Source: Flavobacterium shii
GTDB taxonomy: Bacteria > Bacteroidota > Bacteroidia > Flavobacteriales > Flavobacteriaceae
Direction of reading: 5' to 3'
Assembly (NCBI RefSeq): GCF_025847235.1
Contig: NZ_JAOZEW010000002.1
Location: 248,001 to 312,000, forward strand
Length of the DNA: 64,000 nt
Position numbers and translations under genes: made by a program
Notes under the pieces: model-generated
The model's input: the letters and a program-made list of their open reading frames with translations, nothing else
Told to the model about the DNA's origin: nothing
Database searches by the model: none
Shown: piece by piece, positions 8,501 through 17,585 of the stretch
Layout of the letters: each line of letters begins with the position of its first letter
Position numbering within the stretch: the first letter of the stretch is position 1

Positions 8501-9058
8501 ATGAGCGAACAAAAAAAATTATTAGAATCTCAAATTAGAGAAATATACGGAAGAGTAATTTATACTCACAAAACGCACGAAAAATGTGCGGATGTTTTAA
8601 AAGAAAGAAATGATTGTTTAAAAATAACAGAGGTAATCCTATCAGCATTAACAACAACAAGTATATTAGTAGTGATCTTTGGAGAAGGAATTGTTTTTCA
8701 ATTTCTTGCGGCATTGTTTTCAACAACGTTGTTATGTTTAACCTTATACTCAAAAGACTATAATTTATTGGCATTAGCTGAAAAACACAAACAAGCTGCA
8801 TTGGATATACTAGAAGTTAGAGAGAAGTTATTATCATTATTAGTTGATATTAGAATTGGCAATAAAGATGTGGGTGATTATCAAATAGAGAGAAATAAGC
8901 TTAATGATCAATTGGTAAATACATACAGAGGTGCTCCAAAAACAATAAATAAAGCATATAAAATCGCTTCAAAAGCTTTACAAAAAAATGAAGAATTTAC
9001 ATTTTCGGTTGAGGAAATTGATAAGTTTTTACCTGAAAGTTTAAGAAGATCGATATAA
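8501..9058 (+). CDS. SLATT-domain two-helix membrane effector
   Basis: From ATG 8501 the product is 185 residues; an in-frame extension back to 8456 would overlap the CD-NTase gene and is less likely. A basic N-terminal helix (about 1-40) is followed by two adjacent hydrophobic segments (about 43-60 and 65-83) and a long helical tail with ALAEKHKQAALDILEVREKLLSLLVD. This is the SLATT arrangement described as the predicted membrane effector of SMODS/SLOG nucleotide-signalling systems. The gene follows the CD-NTase by 22 bp. The expected role is to open or disturb the inner membrane when the nucleotide signal is made; that is family knowledge, not shown by this sequence. Confidence 0.82.
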   Translation: MSEQKKLLESQIREIYGRVIYTHKTHEKCADVLKERNDCLKITEVILSALTTTSILVVIFGEGIVFQFLAALFSTTLLCLTLYSKDYNLLALAEKHKQAALDILEVREKLLSLLVDIRIGNKDVGDYQIERNKLNDQLVNTYRGAPKTINKAYKIASKALQKNEEFTFSVEEIDKFLPESLRRSI

Positions 9059-9104
9059 GGATTTACTTTTTTGAACAACTATTATATAAAACTAAAAGAA
9101 AATT

Positions 9105-9338
9105 ATGGGATTATCAATTTTTAGAAAAGCATCGAAGATACATGCTGTTAAATGTGAAAAAGCTTCAGATATGGAGATGGCAACTGAATCATATCTGAAG
9201 CTTCAAAAAATTAAATTAAAACTGGCAGACATTACTAAAGACCAACTAATTGAATTAAATAAAGAAATAGAAACCTGGAAGAACAGCAATCCAATTGTCA
9301 AAGATGGAGATATTGATGAGTTGATAAATAAAAAATAG
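9105..9338 (+). CDS. small hypothetical protein in the CBASS-like unit
   Basis: A 77-residue, lysine-rich, mostly helical protein with no cysteine pair, signal peptide or membrane segment starts 46 bp after the SLATT gene. The middle (SYLKLQKIKLKLADITKDQLIELNKEIETWK) looks like a short helical hairpin. I do not recognise a family. It could be a real third component of the CD-NTase-SLATT unit or a passenger ORF. The reading frame begins with ATG and is free of neighbour overlap. Confidence 0.45.
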   Translation: MGLSIFRKASKIHAVKCEKASDMEMATESYLKLQKIKLKLADITKDQLIELNKEIETWKNSNPIVKDGDIDELINKK

Positions 9339-9540
9339 AGCTAATTAATAATTTACAAAAGAATTAAAATAGTAAAACAATAGCTTCAGAAATTAGATAA
9401 ACAATACAATAACTATCATATAGAGAAGATCCCATCAGTTAAATACTGGTATTGTAATTACTTATAAAAAGACCTTCAACTGAAGAGGAAATGAAATTAT
9501 TCAATTAAAAAAATTAAGGTTTCAATAATTGGATATATCC

Positions 9541-9650
9541 TATGAACAGAATATAACAACACCAACAAATACCAATAGATTTACAGCTACAGAAAAAAGG
9601 ATAATGCAATAATTATTGACCAAAAAACTAGAGTAAAAACAAACAACTAA
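9541..9650 (+). pseudogene. decayed 3' end of a second hsdS gene
   Basis: The 320 bp gap 9339-9661 has no intact gene, but its last 110 bp align with the 3' end of the intact hsdS (7054-7165). The shared track runs through a CAACACC block, then TTACAG[CT]TACAGAAAAA, ATGCAA, TTATT and CTAGAG plus an A-rich end. Stops and small deletions break the frame. This suggests an ancestral hsdS was replaced or partly deleted here, perhaps when the CD-NTase-SLATT genes entered. The first 200 bp of the gap are AT-rich without a recognisable feature. Confidence 0.55.
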
Positions 9651-9661
9651 TTTAGACGATT

Positions 9662-11266
9662 ATGGCAAAAAGCAGAGGGTTTTCAATCTATTTATTGAAG
9701 AGTACATTTTCAAATGAAAATGCACTTAAGGAAGATCATAGTTTAGAATTGTTATCTGAAGGAGTAATCAATTTGCCTGATGGAGCTTTTATGTATATAG
9801 CAGATAGACCCAGTAGTGTTCCTTGGTGGAAAAATTATTGGGGAGTACAAAAAGATTTGTATCAAATGCAAAAAGGAGCTTTAGTATTTTTGCCAATAAA
9901 TAATCGTTGGGTTGTGTTGACTTTTGGAATGACTTATCATCAATTAAATGATAATTGTTATGAATATGATTTCGGATTGAGAACTACCTTAAACGCCTTA
10001 GATCCTACAAAAATAAAATCTACAGATATTCTGCAACCAGAAAATGCTAAAAGACAAAGAGTTCAAAGTCCAACCGCATCGGAGTTAAATTTCTTCGATC
10101 TTAGAAGTGATGAAACAATATTAAAAAAAATGACCGGTGCTGTAAAAGATGAATATGCAGATTTGTTTAAAAATATTACAGGAGGGAATAGCTTAAAAGT
10201 TTCTTCAAACCTACAAGCTGATGGAATATCAGATCTTTGTATAAATTTAGTTGAGATTTATGAAAAAGATGATTACAAAACCACTTTCCCTGAGTTGCAA
10301 AATATTGTACCTGTTAAAGATCCAGCACTTTTAGACTTATTGAAAAAAAATCTTATAGAAGCTTTTAATCGTAATCCTGCTCCAGTAGAATTAGTATTGA
10401 GTATTCCTGAATTATTTGATTATTCCACTGATTATAAAATAAAATTTTCTGGCGAAGGAAGATCAAATTTAGAATTTACAGACGTATATATTAAAGGATA
10501 TAGAGAATATTTATTAGATAAAGGCATTGAAGAAGTAGAAGATGTTGAAAAATTCAATACTCATAAATTAAGAATATTGGATGATAATGAAATCCTCATT
10601 AAAGAATATTCTATCTATAAAAGTTTTTTATTTGATTGTGAAGTTGAAGGAAAAACGTATCATTTATGTGAAGGCGAATGGTATTTTATAGAAACAGATT
10701 TTATTATAAATTTATCTACAGAATTAGATTCAATTTTCATTGACAATCATTCCTTTTTACTTCAATGTGAGGATAAAAGAGAAGATGATTACAATATTTC
10801 CGTCAAAAATTCAAATCCCAATATTATTTGTTTAGATAAAAAAAGTATATCGCCAAACGGTCAATATCAAGTAGAACCTTGTGATTTAATTTATATTAAT
10901 AATAACTATTTAGAACTTGCACACGTTAAAATATCAACACGCTCTTCTAGTTTGAGTCATCTTTTTAATCAAGGTGTAAATTCTGTACAGTTATTAAGAA
11001 GTAATAATCAGGCAAAAGATAAGCTAAAAGAGTTGGTAGAAAATGAAGTAACAATATTACCTTTTATTGATGAAGGAAAGTATAGTGTAACTTATGGAAT
11101 TATTACCAAAAACGACAAAGCAAAGAAGTCTAAAAGCTTACCTATTTTCTCTCGTATAAGTTTGTTAAGAACTGTGAACGCACTAAGAACAATGAACATA
11201 CCTGTTTCCGCATATTATATTTTTGATAATGTTGATAGAAAAAATTTAAATCAAGAAGAAGATTAA
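9662..11266 (+). CDS. DUF6119 / TIGR04141 sporadically distributed protein
   Basis: The 534-residue protein matches the pattern of the TIGR04141/DUF6119 family: an N-terminal section with WWKNYWG and GALVFLPINNRWVVLTFG (about residues 56-90), and a C-terminal section with the block AHVKISTRSSSLSHLFNQGVNSVQLL (about 420-446). The last block, which follows an acidic PCDLIY stretch and an LELAH strand, has the look of a nuclease-like fold with Asp and Lys. The family is scattered across genomes and is often found in defence islands or type I restriction operons. Its biochemical activity is not something I can assign. It follows an hsdS relic and precedes the DUF1016 gene by 47 bp. Confidence 0.75.
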   Translation: MAKSRGFSIYLLKSTFSNENALKEDHSLELLSEGVINLPDGAFMYIADRPSSVPWWKNYWGVQKDLYQMQKGALVFLPINNRWVVLTFGMTYHQLNDNCYEYDFGLRTTLNALDPTKIKSTDILQPENAKRQRVQSPTASELNFFDLRSDETILKKMTGAVKDEYADLFKNITGGNSLKVSSNLQADGISDLCINLVEIYEKDDYKTTFPELQNIVPVKDPALLDLLKKNLIEAFNRNPAPVELVLSIPELFDYSTDYKIKFSGEGRSNLEFTDVYIKGYREYLLDKGIEEVEDVEKFNTHKLRILDDNEILIKEYSIYKSFLFDCEVEGKTYHLCEGEWYFIETDFIINLSTELDSIFIDNHSFLLQCEDKREDDYNISVKNSNPNIICLDKKSISPNGQYQVEPCDLIYINNNYLELAHVKISTRSSSLSHLFNQGVNSVQLLRSNNQAKDKLKELVENEVTILPFIDEGKYSVTYGIITKNDKAKKSKSLPIFSRISLLRTVNALRTMNIPVSAYYIFDNVDRKNLNQEED

Positions 11267-11313
11267 ATAATGAATACATAAAAAATCAGACATTCAAATA
11301 GAGAGTTTGCAAA

Positions 11314-12537
11314 ATGTATAGAAATAGTAAATTTATGAGCAACATTCAAAATGCAGAATTTGGCAGTATTGTAAAACTAATACAAGAAGCACAAAGTAGA
11401 GTAAGACAATATACTAATACGGCTTTGGTAACATTATATTTTGACATTGGTAAAACTGTAAGCCAAAAGGTAGCGCAAGGTATGTGGGGACAAGGCACAG
11501 TACAACAACTAGCCGATTATATTCAAGCTGAAATGCCTGCATTAAAGTCCTTTAATCGTAGGGGCTTATACCGTATGAAACAGTTTTACGAAACCTATTG
11601 TTTAGGGTCGGAATTTGACGCTGTATTTCAAAATATTGCCAGTCTAAATATTGAAAATCAAAACAATAAAAATGTGTCAGCACCGCCGACACATTTAAGT
11701 TTTGAATTTGTCTCAACAGCGTTGACACAAATTCAAAAACCACAAAATGAAAAAGTGTCGCCACTGGCGACACAATTAGGAAATGACGATAATAACGAAA
11801 AAACAATTGTCTCCGCATTGCAGACACAATTGAGTTGGTCAGTTCATTTAGAGATTTTATCAGCTTGTAAGTTACCAGAAGAGAAACTATTTTATTTGAT
11901 TATGGCTTCAAAAGAAAAATGGGGTAAATTAGAAGTGAGAAGACAGATCGATAGTGGTTATTTTGAACGCTATGCTTTGAGCAATACAAAAATGTCGCCA
12001 CTGGCGCCACAATTACCAGCCAAGATAAGCGAACACCTAAAAGACATTTATTCATTAGAGTTTTTAGAGTTAGGCGATGATTTCAGCGAAAGCGATTTAC
12101 AAAAATCAATAATAAAAAACCTAAAGAAATTCATTTTAGAAATAGGAAACAATTTTTCTTTTGTTGGCGAAGAATACAGAGTACAAGTAGCTAATAGAGA
12201 CTATGAAGTAGATCTCTTGTTTTATCATAGAGTATTACAATGTTTGGTTGCATTTGAATTAAAAATTACCGATTTCAAACCTGAGTATTTAGGTAAAATG
12301 AATTTCTATTTAGAAGCACTTGACAGGGATCACAAACAGCCACACGAAAATCCAAGCATCGGAATAATCCTTTGTAAAAGTAAAGACGATGAGATTGTAG
12401 AAATAGCAATGAGCCGCTCACTATCTCCAACAAAAGTAGCAGAGTACACCACTAAATTAATTGATAAAAAACTACTCCAAGCTAAATTACACGAATTGGG
12501 AGAATTGTATAATCAGTCAAAAAACATAGAGCCATAA
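11314..12537 (+). CDS. DUF1016/YhcG-type PD-(D/E)XK nuclease-domain protein
   Basis: The 407-residue protein has the DUF1016 N-terminal domain (VKLIQEAQSRVRQYTNTALVTLYFDIGKTVSQKV) and a C-terminal PD-(D/E)XK nuclease-like domain (VDLLFYHRVLQCLVAFELKI, with D, E and K in the expected order, about residues 293-312). The central linker (about 119-232) is interrupted by five copies of a VSxLxTQL-like motif encoded by palindromes, described separately. Members of this family are common in type I restriction operons of Bacteroidota. The stop overlaps the hsdR start (TAATG). ATG 11335 (MSNIQ) is an alternative start. Confidence 0.85.
   Translation: MYRNSKFMSNIQNAEFGSIVKLIQEAQSRVRQYTNTALVTLYFDIGKTVSQKVAQGMWGQGTVQQLADYIQAEMPALKSFNRRGLYRMKQFYETYCLGSEFDAVFQNIASLNIENQNNKNVSAPPTHLSFEFVSTALTQIQKPQNEKVSPLATQLGNDDNNEKTIVSALQTQLSWSVHLEILSACKLPEEKLFYLIMASKEKWGKLEVRRQIDSGYFERYALSNTKMSPLAPQLPAKISEHLKDIYSLEFLELGDDFSESDLQKSIIKNLKKFILEIGNNFSFVGEEYRVQVANRDYEVDLLFYHRVLQCLVAFELKITDFKPEYLGKMNFYLEALDRDHKQPHENPSIGIILCKSKDDEIVEIAMSRSLSPTKVAEYTTKLIDKKLLQAKLHELGELYNQSKNIEP
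11670..12009 (+). repeat. five in-frame palindromic repeats inside the DUF1016 gene
   Basis: Five inverted repeats share a core like TGTCGCCA-C-TGGCGACA. A: 11670-11696, 9 bp arms. B: 11701-11737, 17 bp arms with one mismatch and a 3 nt loop. C: GTGTCGCCA-C-TGGCGACAC at 11755-11773. D: 11804-11832, 14 bp arms with two mismatches. E: 11993-12009, 8 bp arms with one mismatch. All are read in the same frame and encode VSAPPTHL, VSTALTQI, VSPLATQL, VSALQTQL and MSPLAPQL. This points to a protein-coding palindromic element that has been copied several times within one linker. Confidence 0.8.
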
Positions 12538-15500
12538 TGAGTATTCCGTCATATATAGAAGACCACATTAGTCAAATTCCAGCATTGCAGTTACTCATAA
12601 AAATGGGATATCAATATGTATCGCCAGATGAAGCAATGGAATTACGTGGCGGTAGAACCAGTAATGTATTGCTGGAACCAATTTTGAAAAAACAACTCGA
12701 AAAAATAAATAGTATTCAATACAAAGACAAAGAGTTTTCCTTTTCAGAGAGTAATATCAATGCAGCAATTATTGCTTTGCGGGAATTACCAATACAGGAT
12801 GGTTTTATAAAGGCAAATCAAGCATTTTATGACTTAATAACTTTGGGTAAAAGTTTAGAACAAACCATTCTAAACGATAAAAAAAGTTTCTCTTTTCAAT
12901 ATATCGATTGGAAAAATATAGAGAACAATACATTCCACGTTACCGAAGAATATGCTGTATTACGTAGCGAAAGAAACGACACCTATCGCCCAGATATTGT
13001 TTTATTCATCAATGGGATTCCAATGGTAATAATTGAATGCAAAAGCAATGTGATAAAAGACCCTGTAACACAAGGAATATCTCAACATTTAAGAAACCAA
13101 TTAGAAGACGGAATAAGAGGATTATACCAATATTCTAATATAGTGTTATCATTAGCAGTAAACGAGGCAAGATATGCCACGACAGCCACACAAAAAGAGT
13201 TTTGGAGTGTATGGAAAGAAGTATTCCGTACCAAGGAAGAAGGAATACAGTATGGCGATGCAATTAGACAACTAAAAAACAGCGAATTGCCTAATACAGA
13301 GCGAACAGCGATTTTCAAACAACGATTTAGCAGTGTATTACATTATTTCAATGAACTAGAAAAAGAAGAAGTAATCGTAACCGAACAAGATAAATTAGTA
13401 TTCAGTTTATGTCAGAAATCAAGAATAATAGACTTGATTTTTAATTACATAATTTATGATGATGGTATTAAGAAAATAACCCGATACCAACAATATTTTG
13501 CGATCAAAGAAACACTGAAAAAAATTAGTGTTACGGATGTAAATGGCAAGCGAACTGGTGGTGTAATTTGGCACACACAAGGAAGCGGAAAATCATTGAC
13601 AATGGTAATGTTGGCGCAATTAATTGCAACTCAAAAAGAAATAAAAAATCCAAAAATAATCCTCGTTACCGATAGAATAGATTTAAATACACAAATTACA
13701 GAAACATTTCAAAAATGTCACGTTGAAGTAGAAGAAGCACAAACTGGAAAACATTTAGTAGAACTAATCAATAGCCCAACGGATGCAGTAATCACCACAT
13801 TGATACACAAATTTGAAGCGGCTATAAACCAATCAAAAGAAGGATTTACTTCACCCAATATTTTTGTGTTAATCGACGAAGGACACCGAAGCCAGTACGG
13901 TACGTTTAATGTAAAAATGCAAAAAGTTTTCCCGAATGCTTGTTTTGTAGCATTTACAGGGACACCTTTAATGAAAAAAGAAAAAAGTACAGCAAATAAA
14001 TTTGGCGGATTAATTGATGTCTATTCTATAACGGATGCTGTTGAAGATAAGGCAGTAGTACCACTACTTTACGAAGGAAGGCATAATTTAATCGAAGTAA
14101 ATGAAAAACCACTAGACACTTTTTTTGATAAAGTTTCCGAACCACTTACTCCTTATGGTAAAACAGCACTAAAAAGGAAATACAGTACAGCAAATCAACT
14201 AAACAAAGCCGATCAGGTTATTTATGCAAGAGCTTGGGATATTAGTGAACATTTCGAGGATAATATTCAAGGTACTGGTTTCAAAGGACAATTAGTAGCG
14301 CCCAACAAAACCACAGCCATAAAATATCGTGAATACTTAAAAGAAATTGGAAAAGTAAGTTGTGAGGTGTTAATTTCTGCACCGGATACAAGAGAAAATT
14401 ACGAAGATGCTTTTGAGGAAAACGAAGATGTAATCTTGAAATTTCACAAAGCAATGATTAGTAAATATGGAAAACAATTAGATTATGAAAAATCAGTAAT
14501 TAGTGCTTTCAAAAAGCAAGAACAACCTGAAATAATTATCGTAGTAGATAAATTATTAACTGGTTTTGATGCGCCAAACAATCAAGTATTATACATTACC
14601 AGATCATTGAAAGAGCATACTTTACTTCAAGCTATAGCAAGGGTAAACAGAGTAGCACCAGGAAAAGAATATGGTTTTATAATCGATTATTTCGGAAATT
14701 TAGAAAATCTGGACAATGCTTTAAATACATACAGCGGTTTAAATGATTTTGAGTTAGAAGAACTATCAGGAACAATAATAAACATCAACAAGGAAATAGA
14801 AAAATTACCACAAGCACACAGTGAATTATGGGATATTTTCAAAACGATAAAAAACAAATACGATGCAGAAGCATATTCTGAATTATTAAATGACGAAAGC
14901 ATAAGACATCCTTTTTATGAAAAACTTTCTGCTTTTGTCCGTTTGTTCAAATTAGCAATGGCATCAATAGAGTTTAATGATATTAAAAACGAGAAAGCCA
15001 TTGATAAATACAAAAAGGACAGTAAGTTTTTCTTGCAATTAAGAGTAGATGTTAAGAGAAGGTATTTTGATGATTTAGATTATGCAGCTTATGAACCTCA
15101 AGTTCAAAAATTAATAGATAAACATATAACGACGGAAGGCGAAGTATTAAAAATAACCGAACTCGTAAATATTTTTGATAGAGAAAAAAGAGAAGCTGAA
15201 GTAGAAAAAGTAATAGGAAAAGCAGCAAAAGCCGATCATATTGCAACTCGGACGGTTAAGGCAATTAATGTTAAAATGAATGAAGATCCAATCTTCTACA
15301 AAAGTTTATCGGCATTGATAAGAGAAGCTATAAACGATTATCATCAGCATCGAATTGATGAAGCACTATATTTACAAAAAGCTAAAGAATACGAAAATCA
15401 ATTCCTGACAGGAAAACAAAATAATGTTCCAAATGCGATCCAAGACAAACATAATGCAATTGCTTTTTATAATCTGATAAATGCAGTTTTAGAGAATAGT

Positions 15501-15761
15501 TTTAGTAATGCTCCAGAGCCAAAAGAAGTACAAGCCAGTACAGCATTAGAGATAGAAGATTGTATTAAGAATATAGTGTTTGAAAACAATACACTTATTA
15601 TTGATTGGCAAACCAATACGGAAATTGAGAAAGAATTGAAAAACAATCTCGATGATTTACTTTTCGAAAAACAGCAACAATACAATACGCAATTCTCATT
15701 TGATAAAATAGATGAATTGATAGATGAAGTAATTAAAATTGCTAAACTAAAATACGTTTAA
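12537..15761 (+). CDS. hsdR: type I restriction endonuclease subunit R
   Basis: The 1074-residue protein has the HsdR layout. The N-terminal PD-(D/E)XK nuclease is at about 151-169 (RPDIVLFINGIPMVIIECK), with D and ECK as catalytic residues. The superfamily 2 motor follows: Walker A QGSGKSLTM (about 345) and the DEAD-type motif II as DEGH (about 446), then FTGTP (motif III) and the arginine-finger region ALLQAIARVNR-like (HTLLQAIARVNR). The C-terminal helical domain binds the M2S core. It translocates and cuts unmodified DNA. Start and stop overlap both neighbours by 1 bp (TAATG at each end). Confidence 0.95.
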   Translation: MSIPSYIEDHISQIPALQLLIKMGYQYVSPDEAMELRGGRTSNVLLEPILKKQLEKINSIQYKDKEFSFSESNINAAIIALRELPIQDGFIKANQAFYDLITLGKSLEQTILNDKKSFSFQYIDWKNIENNTFHVTEEYAVLRSERNDTYRPDIVLFINGIPMVIIECKSNVIKDPVTQGISQHLRNQLEDGIRGLYQYSNIVLSLAVNEARYATTATQKEFWSVWKEVFRTKEEGIQYGDAIRQLKNSELPNTERTAIFKQRFSSVLHYFNELEKEEVIVTEQDKLVFSLCQKSRIIDLIFNYIIYDDGIKKITRYQQYFAIKETLKKISVTDVNGKRTGGVIWHTQGSGKSLTMVMLAQLIATQKEIKNPKIILVTDRIDLNTQITETFQKCHVEVEEAQTGKHLVELINSPTDAVITTLIHKFEAAINQSKEGFTSPNIFVLIDEGHRSQYGTFNVKMQKVFPNACFVAFTGTPLMKKEKSTANKFGGLIDVYSITDAVEDKAVVPLLYEGRHNLIEVNEKPLDTFFDKVSEPLTPYGKTALKRKYSTANQLNKADQVIYARAWDISEHFEDNIQGTGFKGQLVAPNKTTAIKYREYLKEIGKVSCEVLISAPDTRENYEDAFEENEDVILKFHKAMISKYGKQLDYEKSVISAFKKQEQPEIIIVVDKLLTGFDAPNNQVLYITRSLKEHTLLQAIARVNRVAPGKEYGFIIDYFGNLENLDNALNTYSGLNDFELEELSGTIININKEIEKLPQAHSELWDIFKTIKNKYDAEAYSELLNDESIRHPFYEKLSAFVRLFKLAMASIEFNDIKNEKAIDKYKKDSKFFLQLRVDVKRRYFDDLDYAAYEPQVQKLIDKHITTEGEVLKITELVNIFDREKREAEVEKVIGKAAKADHIATRTVKAINVKMNEDPIFYKSLSALIREAINDYHQHRIDEALYLQKAKEYENQFLTGKQNNVPNAIQDKHNAIAFYNLINAVLENSFSNAPEPKEVQASTALEIEDCIKNIVFENNTLIIDWQTNTEIEKELKNNLDDLLFEKQQQYNTQFSFDKIDELIDEVIKIAKLKYV

Positions 15762-16471
15762 TGCTACAATCAATTCAACAAGTAAAGTATGGCAGCAAAA
15801 GCATTGAATATAAATTGTCTTTTGCTGAAAGAAAGTCATTAGGCATAAAAGTATTGCCTGACGGATCGGTATTAGTTATTGCTCCAAATGATACGAATTT
15901 AATAGACATCAATAAAAGGGTAAAATTAAAAGCCAATTGGATATTAAAACAACAAACCTTTTTTTGTAGTTATAAACCAAATACACCAGAGCGCAAATAC
16001 GTTAATGGAGAAACACATTTGTATTTAGGAAGACAATATAAGTTACAAATCATTGAAGATATTATAAATGAAATTAAACTTTATAGAGGTGCAATGATTA
16101 TGAAAACTAAAAAATCAAATCCAGAATATTTAGAAAAAAAACTAAACGAATGGTACAAGGAAAAAGCAATCTTTCACTTCGAAGAAGTGCTTGATAGTTC
16201 TATAGAAAAATTCAATAAATATAAAATTGAAAAACCAGTTTTAGATATAAGATTGATGCAAAAACGTTGGGGCAGTTGTACTAAATCAGGCAAAATAATT
16301 CTAAATACAGAATTGATAAAAGCCTCAAAAGGAAGTATTGAATATGTAGTAATTCACGAACTTTGCCATTTAGTACATCACAATCATAACAGGGAATTCT
16401 ATGATTTGCAAAACATATTATATCCCGATTGGAAAAAATGGAAAGAAAAGTTAGAACACACACTGTCTTAA
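15761..16471 (+). CDS. YgjP/M48-type zinc metallopeptidase linked to type I RM
   Basis: The 236-residue protein ends in the YgjP-like metallopeptidase domain: the zinc motif HELCH (about 199-203) with a further His-rich stretch (LVHHNHNREF) and the upstream marker RLMQKRWGSCT. The hsdR stop overlaps its ATG (TAATG), so it is the last gene of the operon. This peptidase class is a frequent companion of type I restriction genes; a role in controlling HsdR by proteolysis has been proposed for other proteases, but nothing here shows it. No signal peptide is present. Confidence 0.9.
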   Translation: MLQSIQQVKYGSKSIEYKLSFAERKSLGIKVLPDGSVLVIAPNDTNLIDINKRVKLKANWILKQQTFFCSYKPNTPERKYVNGETHLYLGRQYKLQIIEDIINEIKLYRGAMIMKTKKSNPEYLEKKLNEWYKEKAIFHFEEVLDSSIEKFNKYKIEKPVLDIRLMQKRWGSCTKSGKIILNTELIKASKGSIEYVVIHELCHLVHHNHNREFYDLQNILYPDWKKWKEKLEHTLS

Positions 16472-16998
16472 TTTTTTTAGATTAAATTAAACAGAAATCA
16501 TGTTTTTATGTCTCTCGCTAAAATTGTAGTAGAATATAAATAACTGTTTAGGTCTATAAACAGGTCCTCAAGGACCACGATAAAACTAATAAAATAGTGG
16601 GCGGTAAGCACTTCGAATCTTTATGCTAGGCACCATTTAAAATCTTTAAATCTTCCAAGAAGTGGTTCGAATTCTATATCGTCGAAGTCACATTCAAAAA
16701 CAAAGTAAGCCAAAGTAATACTTTGTAATCTTTTCTGTTTTTAGTGACCGCGTGGGTTCAAACCTTATTAATTTAAATAATTTTTGATTCGTATTTTTTG
16801 AGACGCATTTATCAAATGATTGTTTATTCTTCTAATATCTTATTTAATTCCCTCACAAAGTTCGGGAATCGCTTGCGGGCGCTAGCAAAAAATTCCCCCA
16901 TAAATGCAGGAAAAAAATCCTGCTTTATTGCGTTGCTTTTTGCGCTTGCTAAGCAATTCCCGGTGGATGTTCCATAATTAATTTAAAATATAGAAATT
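16472..16998. other. gene-free spacer between the defence operon and radC
   Basis: No convincing coding frame is present. It holds a perfect GGTCCT-CA-AGGACC hairpin at 16563-16576 and, at its right end, the large inverted repeat listed separately. A stretch near 16670 (GTGGTTCGAATTC) resembles a tRNA T-arm by itself but no acceptor or anticodon arm fits around it. Confidence 0.5.
16863..16962. repeat. large imperfect inverted repeat upstream of radC
   Basis: CGGGAATCGCTTGCGG (from 16863) is matched on the other strand by the sequence ending at 16962 (CGGGAATTGCTTAGCA when read in reverse complement); GCGC and an A-run extend the arms inward. A smaller perfect hairpin, GCAGGA (16906-16911) with TCCTGC (16918-16923), sits at the centre. 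The whole 100 bp could fold into one long structure 36 bp before radC. It may be a leader structure, an element end or a replication/transfer site. Confidence 0.5.
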
Positions 16999-17451
16999 AT
17001 GGAAACTTTAAATCAAAACTGGCAGACTGCATCTGAAATTGAACTGATCTACAAAACGAAAGTAAAAAACTCTGAAAGACCACAAATCAAATCTTCCAAA
17101 GATGCATACAAACTAGCTCTTTCAGCTTGGGATTATAATAAAATAGAATTCTTCGAGCAATTCAAAGTATTGTTTATGAATCAAGCTCACAAGGTACTTG
17201 GAATTTACGAAATCTCATCTGGAGGTATTACAGGAACTATTGTAGATCCAAGATTAATATTCTCAGCAGCTCTTAAGGCAAATGCTACATCTCTGATAAT
17301 GATTCACAATCATCCTTCAGGAAACCTCGCAGCCTCCGAAGCCGATAAACAAATAACTCAAAAAGTAAAAGAAGCTGGAAGACTTCTTGAAATCATATTA
17401 CTAGATTCATTAATTATAACTACCGAATCTTATTACTCCTTTGCAGATTAA
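16999..17451 (+). CDS. radC: short RadC-type JAB/MPN domain protein
   Basis: The 150-residue protein is a minimal RadC/JAB1-MPN domain without the helix-hairpin-helix N-terminus of chromosomal RadC. The metal motif HNHPSG (103-108) with D116 is intact. Short RadC proteins of this form are common cargo of Bacteroidota integrative and mobilisable elements; their activity is unresolved. It stands alone, with a long inverted repeat upstream and a hairpin after the stop. Confidence 0.88.
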   Translation: METLNQNWQTASEIELIYKTKVKNSERPQIKSSKDAYKLALSAWDYNKIEFFEQFKVLFMNQAHKVLGIYEISSGGITGTIVDPRLIFSAALKANATSLIMIHNHPSGNLAASEADKQITQKVKEAGRLLEIILLDSLIITTESYYSFAD

Positions 17452-17452
17452 G

Positions 17453-17470
17453 GCGCTTTGTAAGCGCTTT
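17453..17470 (+). terminator. hairpin after radC
   Basis: GCGCTT (17453-17458) pairs with AAGCGC (17462-17467) over TGT and is followed by only three T, then C and A. It is a plausible but weak intrinsic terminator beginning two bases after the radC stop. Confidence 0.4.
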
Positions 17471-17585
17471 CATAACCAATGATTATTAAATTAAAAAGAA
17501 GATTATCTAAAAGATCTTCAAAAAAATTATAAACGTTTTGCAATATTAAATTAAGAAGCAGATGCAAAAATCTTATAATAGTCAT

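Noticed and set aside
16670..16690. T-arm-like GTGGTTCGAATTC
   Set aside because: No acceptor, anticodon or D-arm can be folded around it.
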